Of a stretch of 64,000 nt of DNA, positions 21,617 to 32,950 are shown piece after piece. Source of the stretch: Pisolithus tinctorius (lineage: Eukaryota > Basidiomycota > Agaricomycetes > Boletales > Pisolithaceae). The notes beneath the pieces were generated by a model. It saw only the letters and a program-made list of their open reading frames with translations, was not told the origin of the DNA and did not search any database. Made by a program: the position numbers and the translations under genes. The stretch lies in NCBI GenBank assembly GCA_024663395.1, contig JANFAH010000013.1:930001-994000 (forward strand), read 5' to 3'. Position 1 is the first letter of the stretch. Each line of letters starts with the position of its first letter.

Positions 21617-23236
21617 CTAGTGCAAGACCTTCCACTTGGCACTGGTGAGCCAAGATTTTAAGTCTTCCGCCATCCAACTCATGTTAGGATCATCGAAGTC
21701 AGACCGGTGCCACGTTGCTAACTCCAGAAAGGGAACTCGGCGGAGTTCCACCTTGCTTCCAGAAGGATCGCGCTCCACACGCACAACAGACTTCCCTGCC
21801 GCCACAAATGTGAGTTTTTTGAGTTCCATGGCAAGAATATGCGGTGTTAGAGGGTGCTCGTAAGGCAAACATAAGGCTGTGAGATGAGGAAAACCGGATA
21901 AACACCGAAGCTAGGAACAATATGAGATCAACTGGCACCGCTAGCAAGAATGTAGGATGGACTTACTAGCTCCGCGAAACAATCATGGCGTACGTATAGA
22001 ACTAGCACCCGCAACGATCTGGGTAGCACCGAAATCAATGGCCTTATATCAATCATTTCCGCAGGACCTGTGTCCAGCCAAAGGGCTTGTAAGAACTGCA
22101 ACTTCGCCAAAGCAGGGTAGAGAGCCGGTGTAAACTGTGAAGGGCAGTAGATACGGAGATGCAGTCTCTCTAGCCCTGGATGCCCTATCAAGAAATTGCG
22201 AACAGCACTGAGATCATTGATTCCAATATATTCGTCCGACGCCAGCAGGAACGTCGACAACCGCGGAAGAAGCGTAGTAGCTCCTTGAAGAAAGGTGCAC
22301 AGATTTTCGCCACCATCTACACTTTTGAGCGCCAAAAACTCGAGTGCGCGCTCGTGATGAAGGGGAAGAAGCAGTGCGTCGATCTCATAGGGCTCCCAGA
22401 AAGTCAATTCCTTGAGATGGGCGAATATACCGTACGCCTCCGTTGGAATATCCCTCATGGACACACAGGCAAGCACGAGAGTAGTGAGTGTGTCCATGGC
22501 GGAAGGGAACACATCGATGATATACCAAACCGCATTGTCATCTTTTTCCCACATATCTGCTGGTGTAAGGTTCAAAGAGGTTATTTTTTGCGGGAAAGGT
22601 TTGAGAGGCGGTGGTGTGATATCACTAGTTCATACAAGTGCAAAATCAGGGGGGATAGCAAGCGACTACAAAGTAAACCTACAGAGGGTAGCGCAGGCGC
22701 TGCAAACGGGGGCACGAGACTAATAAAGTCTCTTGAATGTCTTGGATGTGAGAAGATGAATTTGCAATCCACTCAAACCCCACAAGGTACGGCATGCAAC
22801 GTAGGGCCTTGATCAAAGATACTTCCGAACAGCCGGTTGAGCGTCCACTAACGAGCGAGTGGCTGGGTTACCTACGTTTTTCAAAGCAAAGGTTGTAGTC
22901 AGAGGCATACACGATGATATATTTGATCGTTCGAGCAAAAGTAGAGTTGCTCGGGATGTGGTCAAGGATTTCCCAAGTGCGGTCGGTGAGCGGCATTGCG
23001 TTTATTTGTTTTTGTCTAGAGAAATCACCGTAAAAAGCCAAATCAGGACCCATAAAATGGAGTTTAACGGTTGAGAACAGTAATGTGAGAGCAATGTCAT
23101 GCCAGATACGACAGACATGAAGACATGAACGGACGCTTTTCTTGGGCAAAAGTTTCATGACCATGAGCCATAATTCCACGGGTATGCCACCCGGAGAAAA
23201 GGTCTTGCGCATGACTGGCTGGAATAAGGGTGGCAT
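21617..23236 (-). CDS. F-box domain protein
   Basis: Probable substrate adaptor of an SCF ubiquitin ligase. The ATG at 23236 begins MPPLFQPVMRKTF, then an F-box at about residues 17-60: IPVELWLMVMKLLPKKSVRS and CLHVCRIWHDIALTLLF. A downstream exon (22575-21960 region) has loosely repeated Leu-rich stretches (ALEFLALKSV, LERLHLRIYC, LQALWLDTGPAEM, LRVLVLYVRHDCF), the usual layout of basidiomycete F-box/LRR-like proteins. The last exon ends WMAEDLKSWLTSAKWKVLH. The target is unknown; fungi have large, fast-changing F-box families. Confidence 0.72.
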
Positions 23237-25866
23237 GAAGACGAAGCCAAAGCCACTAAGGGACGCTACCCCGTGTCGGTTCAGGCCAAGCTCGAGGAGG
23301 TATGAGGTGAGAGATGACGGTTGTAGGTGGGACTCCCCGTAGCGATTTTGAATGCGGACGACTCATAAAGGACTGCGTCGAGAACAAAGCAAGCAAGTTG
23401 GCCTGAATAGCTGTTTCTAAACAAGAAAGAAGCTTACAAGGCATATCGTCGTGCGAGTGGAACAATCCCCTTTCACATATGAGATAGACATATTGATTGA
23501 CAAGGCTAGCAGCGTGTCACGGAACGGCAACGGGTTATGCAAGTCTTCAAATGAGAGTAACTAAAGGGTCCGAAAAAAATATCAATGTTATATCGCGTTG
23601 TTCAAACCTATCAAGGGTAGTTGGCGGAGGTCGTCAACAATAATCCACGGTAGGACGGTCTAGACAGTGCATACCTATCTGAGAAGCGGACGCAAGTACC
23701 ACTTCTACTGAGATTCACACTCGTCCAGTAGGTCTGGCATCGTCCTCAACAACCCTCCCCATTGTGCCCATGCTAGGGAGATTTTTCAGATCCTATCGTA
23801 ACTGTCCACACACTTGGGCTAGCACTTAAGACACTAGATGAGAATCTAATGATAGATAATGATAATGCTCACGCCATAGATATCAGCGTGTACCGCCGCC
23901 GTCGCCAGCTTATGCATATCAGGCACTCGAGAACCACGAGAAAGGATGGAATAGCCAAAACCGCGCTGCAAACTGCAACCCAGCCCACAATAAAATTTGC
24001 AGCTAGCACGATGTAGCAAGGCTGTACCTCGGCCGCCGGCAGCCTAAACGGTACTACTGTAGCTCGGAAGTCGCACTAGTCCCGTGTAAACTTGTTTAAA
24101 GCTGAGTAGTTAACAAGGTTGTGTTGTTCGGAGCGGCGTAGGAATGAGTCTCTGCTAGACTTTGGGGGAGTAGTGTCGTATGAACTGAACCCAACCGACC
24201 ATCATTCACTGAACCAAGGTGTTCTGTATGCTACTGCTTCCGCGGACTCATTCCAATCACAGCTTAGCGACTATTTCGGCACAAAAGTTGGTAACCGCAT
24301 ACTACTAACCACAAGCACGGGATCATATCTTCAACGGGGACAATGTATTCATGGTAAGCACTATACAAAGGCTGTTCCAGCTGAGGTTTGCCTGGTCTGA
24401 TGACTCGATTGCGTAATGACACTGGTAAAGTCTTAGACAATCTCAGTCCTCGACACCCATCATTGATATTCAGCCCACCAACGTCTGAGTAGTCCCAGTC
24501 GTGTGGTATGAAACTCGGCCACGCTCCTGCGCCGTGTAGCTGACGTCAATATCTTAACAAAGGCAACTCGCAAATTTTCATGCGGTGTTGGCGCTTCGCA
24601 TGCCACACTTGGCTTACTGCTTCGGAAAAAGTCGATTGACAATGTCATCGTATACCTTCATTGTTCCTGGTCGCATTACCGATGGTCCCGAGGAGAGGTG
24701 GATGCATACCACTCTCCAAAGACTTCTCCGAGCTGCGCCATCATAATCATGATAGACCTCAGCTGGGTATTTGTTGTCTGGCGACTCTTGCAGCGTTCTC
24801 GAAGAAAGAACGGAACGGGTTTGTCTTCAGAGCTCTTGCCGTTAATCTGAGACAGCGAGTAGAGTCGAGACCTCCCACCCTACTATGGAGACTAGCCAAT
24901 CTATTGGCTCTACTATCTCTTTAGCTTAACCCAATTGAAGTGTGCTTCAGGCAGCAAGCGACTAAAGGGGATTTCTGCTGCACTCTTAATGCCGACTCCA
25001 ACCTCCAGACCTCCCATGAAATACTGATATCTCTGTGGCCACAAGCGGTTGAAACGACCCAATGGCCCCTTTGCTTAGTTACCCGGCTCGATGTCTAACC
25101 TTCTCTACATGGGTGGTTCGCTCCTTTCAGGTGATGCTGTTTATTGATCTGTGCTGAACTGGAGTTGTTACACTTCTATTGACGTGGCGTTCTAGCGCAT
25201 GCTACGTATGACAGAGCATCAAGAATACTTGTGTTGGTCGTCAAGAGGCCACCCAGGGTTTACGGCTTGCGTTCCCTACCGTGCACGATAGTGCTGCAAT
25301 GACACCATTAGGCGGACCTACTTCGCCCGCCGGTCAGCAAATGCTCACAGGCCTGACGAACGGTCTAGGTGCTATATGGACAGCCAAGGGCCCTCGCCTA
25401 TCAAACACGACCGCATAGAAGTTCTGCAGCCGGTCAGTGATTGGTACTGCGCCATCCCCACTATCTCCCGCGGGGGGGTACCCCACCGGTTGCAACCTGA
25501 AAAAAGGAAGGTAGGTAGTGCTGTTCGCATTGCTTTGTCTCCTGCTTTCCGGCGGAAAATCGACCGTGGCAATCGGGTCGTTACAAGTGAAGGACAAGCT
25601 ACCAACCAATTACGGGCTAGTTTGCCTGCTTTTCTCGATTGAATCTACTGTTCAAGGATGCCTATGAGCTAACATGCAAAAATAGTATACTCCTTGGTAA
25701 AAGAGAATTCCACAATGGATATAAAGGTACTGGTTAGGTTTCTGGGCGAGCCAAGCAAGCAGCTCGCACATCACACCCTTATTCCTCTCTCGGGCTCAGT
25801 CTTCTCAGTGGGTCCCACTGGCTCCTTTAGTTTCAAAGCCCGGAACAATGACAGCTGTCTAAAAAC
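23237..25866. other. intergenic stretch with one pseudogene fragment
   Basis: Apart from the PP2A-methyltransferase relic at 23560-23775, nothing here could be assigned. Open stretches at 24119-24400 (+), 24460-24648 (-), 24661-24924 (+) and 25334-25642 (both strands) are short and featureless. The last few hundred bases precede the small secreted peptide gene at 25867. Confidence 0.35.
23560..23775 (-). pseudogene. decayed fragment of the PP2A methyltransferase 3' end
   Basis: About 200 bp align by eye, with indels, to 27050-27245, the last coding bases and 3' flank of the LCMT1-like gene. Shared runs include GTCAACAATnATCCA, AGCGGAnGCAAGTAC and the segment matching TGATTCGCGCTCGTCTGGC. Many substitutions and small indels break the reading frame, so this is an old partial duplication about 3.5 kb from its source. 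Confidence 0.65.
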
Positions 25867-26227
25867 ATGTACGCTGCTAAGTTCGCTGTCTTCTCCATCA
25901 TTGCAGCGATCACTGTTTTGGGTAAGTTTACAATTTCAAGTGCGTGAGTCTCTACTCTTCGTCGTATAGCCCCTTGTGCATGTCATATCTTAGCCTCTGC
26001 TGCGCCAGCGCCGTTCATTCCCGTATGGACACACGTTCTGGCGGACGGGGAACTGCAGGCTGTAGGTAGCAACCTTTGTGCCCTTTTTGACCCTGACTGA
26101 AAGCGTTTCCACGAAGCACAGACCCCTTCCAGTAGCAGAAGCTGTAGCAGGGCTCACACCTAAGGCAGATCTGGAGGATGTAGAGAAACGTATCTGTCGT
26201 AGGGACCAACCGGGCACCTGCCTTTAA
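25867..26227 (+). CDS. small secreted peptide precursor P1 (C-terminal Cys-loop)
   Basis: Three-exon gene spliced by eye into a precursor of about 77 residues. Exon 1 encodes MYAAKFAVFSIIAAITVL, a signal peptide. The intron at 25922-25993 (GTAAGT...TTAG) leads to ASAAPAPFIPVWTHVL..., and a second intron (GTAGGT...GAAG) leads to HRPLPVAEAVAGLTPKADLE, then DVEKR and the terminal ICRRDQPGTCL, stop TAA at 26225-26227. KR just before the last 11 residues is a classic Kex2 site, so the product may be an 11-residue peptide with one disulphide. It is homologous to P2 (39841-40214) and P3 (43227-43608). Family unknown to me; not a CaaX pheromone, because the Cys is second from the end. Confidence 0.65.
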
Positions 26228-27177
26228 AGCATGCTACAGCTTTTGTATATGCTGACACTCACAATTGGGTTGGTACCCATTACGAAAGAAATGTCTGGTT
26301 GTCGAAAATTCGGCAACTGACGGGATGGTCACAACGAGTGTTTCTCCACAGAATCCATATGATCGAGTTCAAGGATGCCTCACTGGGAAAGCGCGCCAGG
26401 ATTGAAGATAACAATCTGAACTGTGTCCAATGAGCAAGAATAGAGACGAGCGCATGGACACTGCATTTACACTCGATATTCAGTACTGTGCTCACAATGC
26501 ATCTCGATCAGGACTGAGGGTGCAACTAGTTAGTCTGATCACCAGACCAGCATCGTAGGCCCCTCTGGTACTATGATCTTGTTATGGACCACTGCTTAAT
26601 TTTGCATTCAGATCTGTATATTCCACATCAGTTCACGAGCCTTTTTCAATTGCACTACGCAAACGTCCACGCTGGAGCTAGCAAAGGCCAGAGGCCCGGA
26701 ATCACGAAGGTTTGCGCAGAAGTTTTTGACGGAATCCGAAGTAACATCGTCAACAACATGCCATCTTTTTTACACTCGTACTGACTCTGCCAGTGATGGG
26801 AGGTAGTGAAAAAGTGAAGTGAGACATACCCCTCTACTTCGCCACGTATTTCAAGTGAGCTAGTTAGGCACTGCGTATGCTTTGCGTCATTTCGATGGTC
26901 ACGCCTAAGCGACAATAAGTTTCCTTACGGCTCAAATTGGGTATTTGTGACTTACCGCAGTCTTCACTGAGTTCCACCCCTCCCTTCAGGTTTCAACCTC
27001 ATCAATCCGCGCGGGGAAGTTGACAGTGTTAAGGGTAAGTGACGAACACAAGAAGTCCGAGAAACATGTACATCATGTTGCTTGAACTCTTCACAGATTG
27101 ATGCAAGTAGTCAACAATGATCCATAGCAAGGAACTAGAAAGTACTGTAGAACCCATCCAAGGAGCGGATGCAAGTA
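26228..27177. other. intergenic stretch
   Basis: No gene recognised. The right end, from about 27050, is the LCMT1 3' flank that is partly duplicated at 23560-23775. Open stretches at 26280-26495 (-) and 26655-26915 (-) show no family features. Confidence 0.35.
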
Positions 27178-28483
27178 CTACTCCCATCGTGATTCGCGCT
27201 CGTCTGGCATATCTGGAACCATTCTTATTCCCCACTGTGTCCACGCAGCGCTCGACGAATTTGATACGGGGTCTAACTTGACGCCCCACGTGATAGCATA
27301 ATGATCCAGGACGAGATTAAGTTCTTCGACTTCGTCCAGCATCTCTAAAGTGGATATTCTGGTATCTGCAATTAAATTTCTGTGATCAAAAAGGCTAGGA
27401 TAGTAGGCTCACCGCATAAGCTCGGACTTAGGTATGAACTTTTCGCGAATTTCCCGAAGAGTAAGGGCTTTAGACACTGTAAAACTGTGCCGCATGAAAC
27501 GCTCAGGGAGCGTTTGTATTGTGGGGTAAGGAAACGCCCCTATTAATGAGACATTTCTGGACTAGTGCGCTTCAATATCGCTGACACTCAAGCAGATAGA
27601 CTCCTTACCCGCAAATTGTTCATCATAACCTGACCAAAACTATCCTGAAGACCGAACATTTCATAAACGATCACACCGAGAACCCCGGGGTTTGAAGAAA
27701 CAGAATTGGAATCGAAGTAGTCCACAAACCACTGAATCAAGTTCGAAGAGGCTTCCGGTGACATGTATACGAGCACACACTCAAAAAGTAGAAGTGTCGG
27801 TGAACTGGGAGAAAGAATTTCTCCAAGGAGAGATGGAAGAACCTCGGATGGCGGCTTCCGTAGATCACAGGGCAGCAGGTGATATTTAGGGGAATGTAGT
27901 GCCATCCCGCCTTGAGCTGTTAGATAATGAGCTGATTCCTATCGCAACAACGGATCATCATGCTCACCCAACGATACTGTTTCAGGAGGTCCAAGTACTG
28001 CGCCAAGCTGACTGCTTTTGCGAATGGACATCGCTTTCTTCACTGTGACCTCAGGAAAATCCAGCTCAGCGTAAACCCGCGAATGATCCTTGTACGGTCC
28101 TGTCTACTTTTTTTGTGAGACACTCGCGCGGTCAGTGATGCAAGAACCCTCACAGCAATCCGCCAGAAGCGTGTATCACTTCCCGCTCCCAAGCTTACGA
28201 TCTGGCATGGCTTGTGTTCTTGCTTAGAGATATTTATCCACTCTTCCACAAGGTGATCGATCGAGTATGAACGGACGAATGTGCCGACATTTATTAGAGG
28301 CGGTCTCGGTGGTTGTAATTGCGATCGTGGAACCAGGTGCCCGATGAAAGAGTCTGTGAGGTAACCCTTCCTGACTGCGGACAATCGAGCCAACGCGGCA
28401 TCAGAGTCGGTTTGGCGAATGGCAGCATCAGCATCTTGTGTACGTTCACGCCTAGAGATAGGTTGTGCGGACGGTGGCAACAT
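27178..28483 (-). CDS. leucine carboxyl methyltransferase (PP2A methyltransferase, LCMT1/Ppm1-like)
   Basis: SAM-dependent enzyme that methylates the C-terminal Leu of the PP2A catalytic subunit and so controls phosphatase holoenzyme assembly. The start at 28483 gives MLPPSAQPISRRERTQDADA. Then come DSDAALARLSAVRKGYLTDS, INVGTFVRSYSIDHLVEEWI and the SAM-binding motif I QIVSLGAGSDTRFWRI. The next exons give VELDFPEVTVKKAMSIRKS and, further on, LHSPKYHLLPCDLR and TLLLFECVLVYMSPEASSNL (post-motif region), GVIVYEMFG, and the C-terminus ITWGVKLDP...AWTQWGIRMVP, stop at 27178. Order and length (about 360 residues) match Ppm1. A degraded copy of its 3' end is at 23560-23775. Confidence 0.88.
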
Positions 28484-28741
28484 GGCGTAAACAATATACA
28501 GTCATTGGTGAAAGTGGCAGTCGAACTTGCACCGCATGGTGACACACACCACTGAGACCCCTGAGACATGCATTACAGGCGACTACAGTACAATTGCTAC
28601 AGTACGGGTCGTGTGTGTCATACATTGTACTCTTTCATACAAACATTTTCTCGGTAAAAGTGCTTGAGAAGTTTGAAGTGCGCTTCTATGTCTGTCCAAG
28701 AAATCGCAAGTGCTGGTGCTGTAAGCCTTCCCACTCTACGT

Positions 28742-31700
28742 CTAAGTATGCAGAATCCGGGAGGAAGACGTGGTGCTGTTTCTTCTACTTTCAGCTCGTA
28801 GCCTCAGTTCGTCGTTCTCGGATCCGACCCCCTCCCAATTTCCGGGAATATCTGCAACACTTCCGCCTGGTCGGTTGTACAATCTAGAAGCCCGGGTCCT
28901 TTCATCTGTGGTATGTTGGGGCTCGGGGTCCTCTTCGGGCTTGCGGAATTCGGATGGAAGCATGACTGCGCGATCGATGGCCACCGGAAGCCCACGATGT
29001 CGACCGCGAAGCATGACAAGGGTAACCACCAGCTTCGAGAGTGGCCGTAGTGCCCCGGAGAACGAGTAGTTTTGCTGCCCAAGAATGTGAGATGGTGAAA
29101 ACAGCACATCACGAAGCAGACGTACGTCAGGCACTCCCAAACTAAGGCCGACTGAGCCATAGGCTGACACGAGTTCAAAAACTGGGAAATAGTATGTAAT
29201 GAAGACAAAAGATATGAAGTACAGAGAGCTCACTTATCGTGAAAATGTTGAACCAGCCTTGAATATTAGGGTTGTTGAGATTATCTCTCTGGTAGCCAGC
29301 TAAGAATAGAGCATAGCCACACAGCCAATGCCTGAGCTCACCTCTATAATGCACACTACGAATAATGCCAGCGACAACCACCACATGTCTTCCCTTCGAG
29401 TGAGACCTCATATCCACGATCAAGACTCCCGATCACTTACCAAAGGACAGTTGGCGACGTGCGTGCATCCCCAAATAATGACCCCAAATTGCCACGCGCG
29501 AGCCAGTAGGCCGGAAAGTCCCAACATCCTCCTCGTCGGGAGGAAAGATACCCAGAGACCGTTCTTCGTACACGTTGGTGGAACGGACACTACAGCCGCC
29601 TACGTTAATCACGTTCTTGACTGCGACAAAAACCTACCTCAACGCAATTGGATCTAGATGGCTATATCGTTGGTTCTTTAAATAGGAGGCAAGGAGCAGT
29701 ATACTCACATACGCTGATGTACATCATGATAACATACATGACCCTGAAAAAGTTGGTTCAGCGTATGAAACTTGGAGATCAGCTCGCACGTACTTGGTGG
29801 CAGGGGCAAGAAGAGCGAGTGGAACGATGCCGAAGCCGGCGTTCCGGACGGCGATGGCCTGATAGAAACCTGCTACAATTCTTGTTCCGACAGGGATTGA
29901 ACTGATGGCTGAATTCCCGATGTCGAAGATAAGGAAACTTAACCAATCTGTGATGCTGAATGATAAGGTGTCAGCGAGAGAGACGAGTATTAGGACATTC
30001 GAAATACTTGAGTACAAATAACATTGTGAGGAGAAACCATGTCTGATGGGATGGGAACAGATAGATGAAACACCGGCGAGGATGGTCGAGCAGAAAATGT
30101 AATGTTTCGTTTAGACGCGAGTCTCTTGGTATGATCTTGGTGACAACCCAACTTCAACTGGTGTAAGTAGTCATTAGGACACCCAAAGAGCGACATACAT
30201 GGTAAAACGAAGACTGAAAGTATGGGGCGTGAACGCTAAGCACAGATAGCTAAAAGGTTACTTACAAGACAGGCTGGACGGAAAATAAACCAACCGTTTA
30301 GCGTTCGAGATTGCTGAGAGACACGGACTTACGAAAGCTGTGTTTCCGGCAAGTATACAGATTATCATGAAGAATATCATCGGGTACGCAGTTTGAAAAG
30401 GAACCATCGACTGATCCACAAGAGACATTCCAGTGTTGGTATAGGCGGATACAACCTGAAACAAGGAGAACCTAGGATCACCCGTTATTTTACTACCGTC
30501 GGTTTCCCGTAAGAAACTTACCATGCAGGAGCTACGGGCCGCTGGAGGGCAGGGGGTGTGAAGTCGCTGGACCATTTTGACATCGACATATACGGGGCAA
30601 TTACAACGTAAGAGATGATCTGAATACCGAAGTGATACTGTCACAAGCACCAAGGCATGTCAGTTACAAATGTTGTGCACAGCATGTCACAAACCGAGGC
30701 AACGAGCCATAACAGTGCATTTAATGCACGGTACTCAACTCCACCCAGCTCTTCCAACTGTCCATTGGTGAGTGAACGGAAAGCAGAATTGCGCCCCACG
30801 GTTGCGTGAAACGAAATGTATGTAGCTGGTTTCGTCCCGTCCGCAGTGTTGATGGCACCATCGGGTGCAGCAAGCGACCCTCTTCTGCCGTGGGAGAGTA
30901 TCGAGCCGCCCGTGAAGGAGGTCGTAGCAGGTATCGTCATCGTTCTGTGGAGGCGAACCTTAGCCTTCGGAAATAGCCGTCCCAGGAGCTTGCCCAGAAG
31001 CTTGTGAGGCATTGGGAAGCCACCAAAACCCGTGTATACGGATTGAGGGTGCTGCAATTCTGGATACCCATCGGAGCGAGGCACCGTATGTACCGAGCGA
31101 TGTGTGTGTATTGTGGGATTTCGACCCAGCGGAACATGATCACCAATCGAAACTACAGTTGGACGGCGTTGACGAGTACCATCACCCCACGTGGTATCCG
31201 GCCCAGTGGAATAAGCCGAATCCTGGCGGCCGACCGTCGGCGAGAACTCCACATTGGCTGCCTTAGACATCCTGCGCGCTCGTTCATTTGTTTCTGGACC
31301 CTCATGAAAAGTGTTGGACTTGAGGAAAGGATGACTCGCTGCATATTTGGTTAGAACATCAATCCCGCATAAAGGGGCTAGTGAGGGTTTACACAACGCT
31401 GTATCAATCCTGTCTTCAACACCAGGATCTGACAAACAACGGACCCTAAATCCTGTCAGCGACGCGGCCGATAAGAGGCATTATCGACTCACGAAGGTCC
31501 ATCACCTGAAGCACTTGGGTTCTCGGGCGCCTCTTTTTCCTGGGCGTTCTCTGGAACTTCCGCGTAAACACCTTCAGTAGGATACTGACCGCTTAAGTCG
31601 TTGACCCTGCTTTCTGGAGTTGACGCACGCGGGGGCGAAGACATGTGATTCCCCCCATTTGCGCATGCCAAAAGCGCCCTATCAGGGGTATCTCCCGCCT

Positions 31701-32485
31701 CGGTAATTCGTCCACTCGGGTTGACAAGTCTGGGTGGAGCATCCATCCTACGGATCATACGCACCCGGAACTTCCTGTCGCCCTCCTTTTCCTCTGATAC
31801 GGAAACATCTTCGGCCGCACTCAACCCGTTTTCCGGAAGTGGGCTTAGACCGGGTCGCCGCTGGAACAACGTTGAAACACGGCGTGGCCAACCAAAATCC
31901 CTTCCTCTCGATGCAGATGTATCTCTGGTCAACTGAGCCTCCAATCGACGAGCGGCCTCGGCTGCGATGATATGATCGAATTTCTTCGCAAAGAAGTACC
32001 TGAGAGAGAGACGTCACTTTGGTTTGCCAGTTACCTTCAGGATCACATGCCTTCGGATATAGACCATACACCATGATACCACGACCTGGCGAGACAGCGT
32101 GTGGTTGTGTAGTTAGGATTCTTTTCCCTCCCCAGTAACGGAGTGCGGATACCCACGGGACTGCCAACACACATCTGTAGGAACAAAATGACTTGCTGCC
32201 ACGGTGTCAAAGAGCTCAAGTTCACCGTCGAAAGGCCGCATACAGTCATGGCACTGACGGAGTTGAAGAGGGCATCGACGTAACCGATCGGATATTTGCC
32301 GTTAGAGGCATACAGCACGGCGGATGCAAGCAGCGGTATGAAAGTACTGTTGGCCGAGATAAATGACAATATTCTCGAACAGAGCGGAATACGAACAAGA
32401 AGAGCAGGTGCACGCGAAAAAAGTTGAGATTCCTTCGTATGCCCCGCCAAAGATTGGCTGTAAACCGACGCCCGCCGTGAACCAT
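28742..32485 (-). CDS. TRK-family potassium transporter
   Basis: Plasma-membrane K+ uptake protein of the fungal TRK/HKT superfamily. The ATG at 32485 starts MVHGGRRFTANLWRGIRRNL, then NFFRVHLLFF, spliced to TFIPLLASAVLYASNGK and IGYVDALFNSVSAMTVCGLS, the first pore repeat with its conserved Gly. A long hydrophilic loop of some 400 residues (about 31.95-30.9 kb), rich in Ser, Pro and charged residues, separates the first and second units, as in yeast Trk1. Later pore segments are VVSAYTNTGMSLVDQSM, AVRNAGFGIVPLALL and ELVSAYGSVGLSLGVPD, followed by YSFSGALRPLSKLVVTLVML and RGRHRGLPVAIDRAVMLP, a hallmark of fungal TRK. The tail is acidic/Ser-rich and ends SSSRILHT. About ten introns. It ends 259 bp upstream of the LCMT1-like start, on the same strand. 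Confidence 0.9.
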
Positions 32486-32950
32486 ACCGCCCGATGGTAG
32501 AATGTGGTGCGGAAGGCGGTTGAGGGTTACGGCTCCTGAGTACTTTCAATAAGGAGTGATTTGGTGATTGATTGCTGGGATGTGAGTTTGTCTATATTTG
32601 GTCGATGAGCTAGGTTGATAGTCAATCAATCCATCGGGCATCATCGCATACGATGGGTTCGTCATCTGAGTGAATTGTTCGCGTAGACTACCTGATGTAC
32701 TGCTAAGCTGTAGCCTATGCTGTAAAAACTAGGACAACAAATAATAGGGGAGAAAAGCCATGCGATGTACAAGACAGATTATTATGTGTTGCAGCAACCA
32801 GGGTCACGCGCGAACAGAGACTAAGATTCATCAGAAAAAACGATGCAAGCAATGGATGGGGAAAAAGAAAAAGTAATATATGCCAGATGGGAGCGCAGCT
32901 GAGGGTGTAAGTAAAATCCCCAAGGAAATGAAATATGTCGACGAAAATGT
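32486..32950. other. TRK1 5' / eIF4G-A 3' intergenic region
   Basis: Contains the TRK promoter and the 3' untranslated region of eIF4G copy A. The segment from about 32690 (TACTGCTAAGCTGTAGCCTA onward) is repeated downstream of eIF4G copy C at about 50410, marking the 3' limit of the duplicated unit. Confidence 0.5.
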
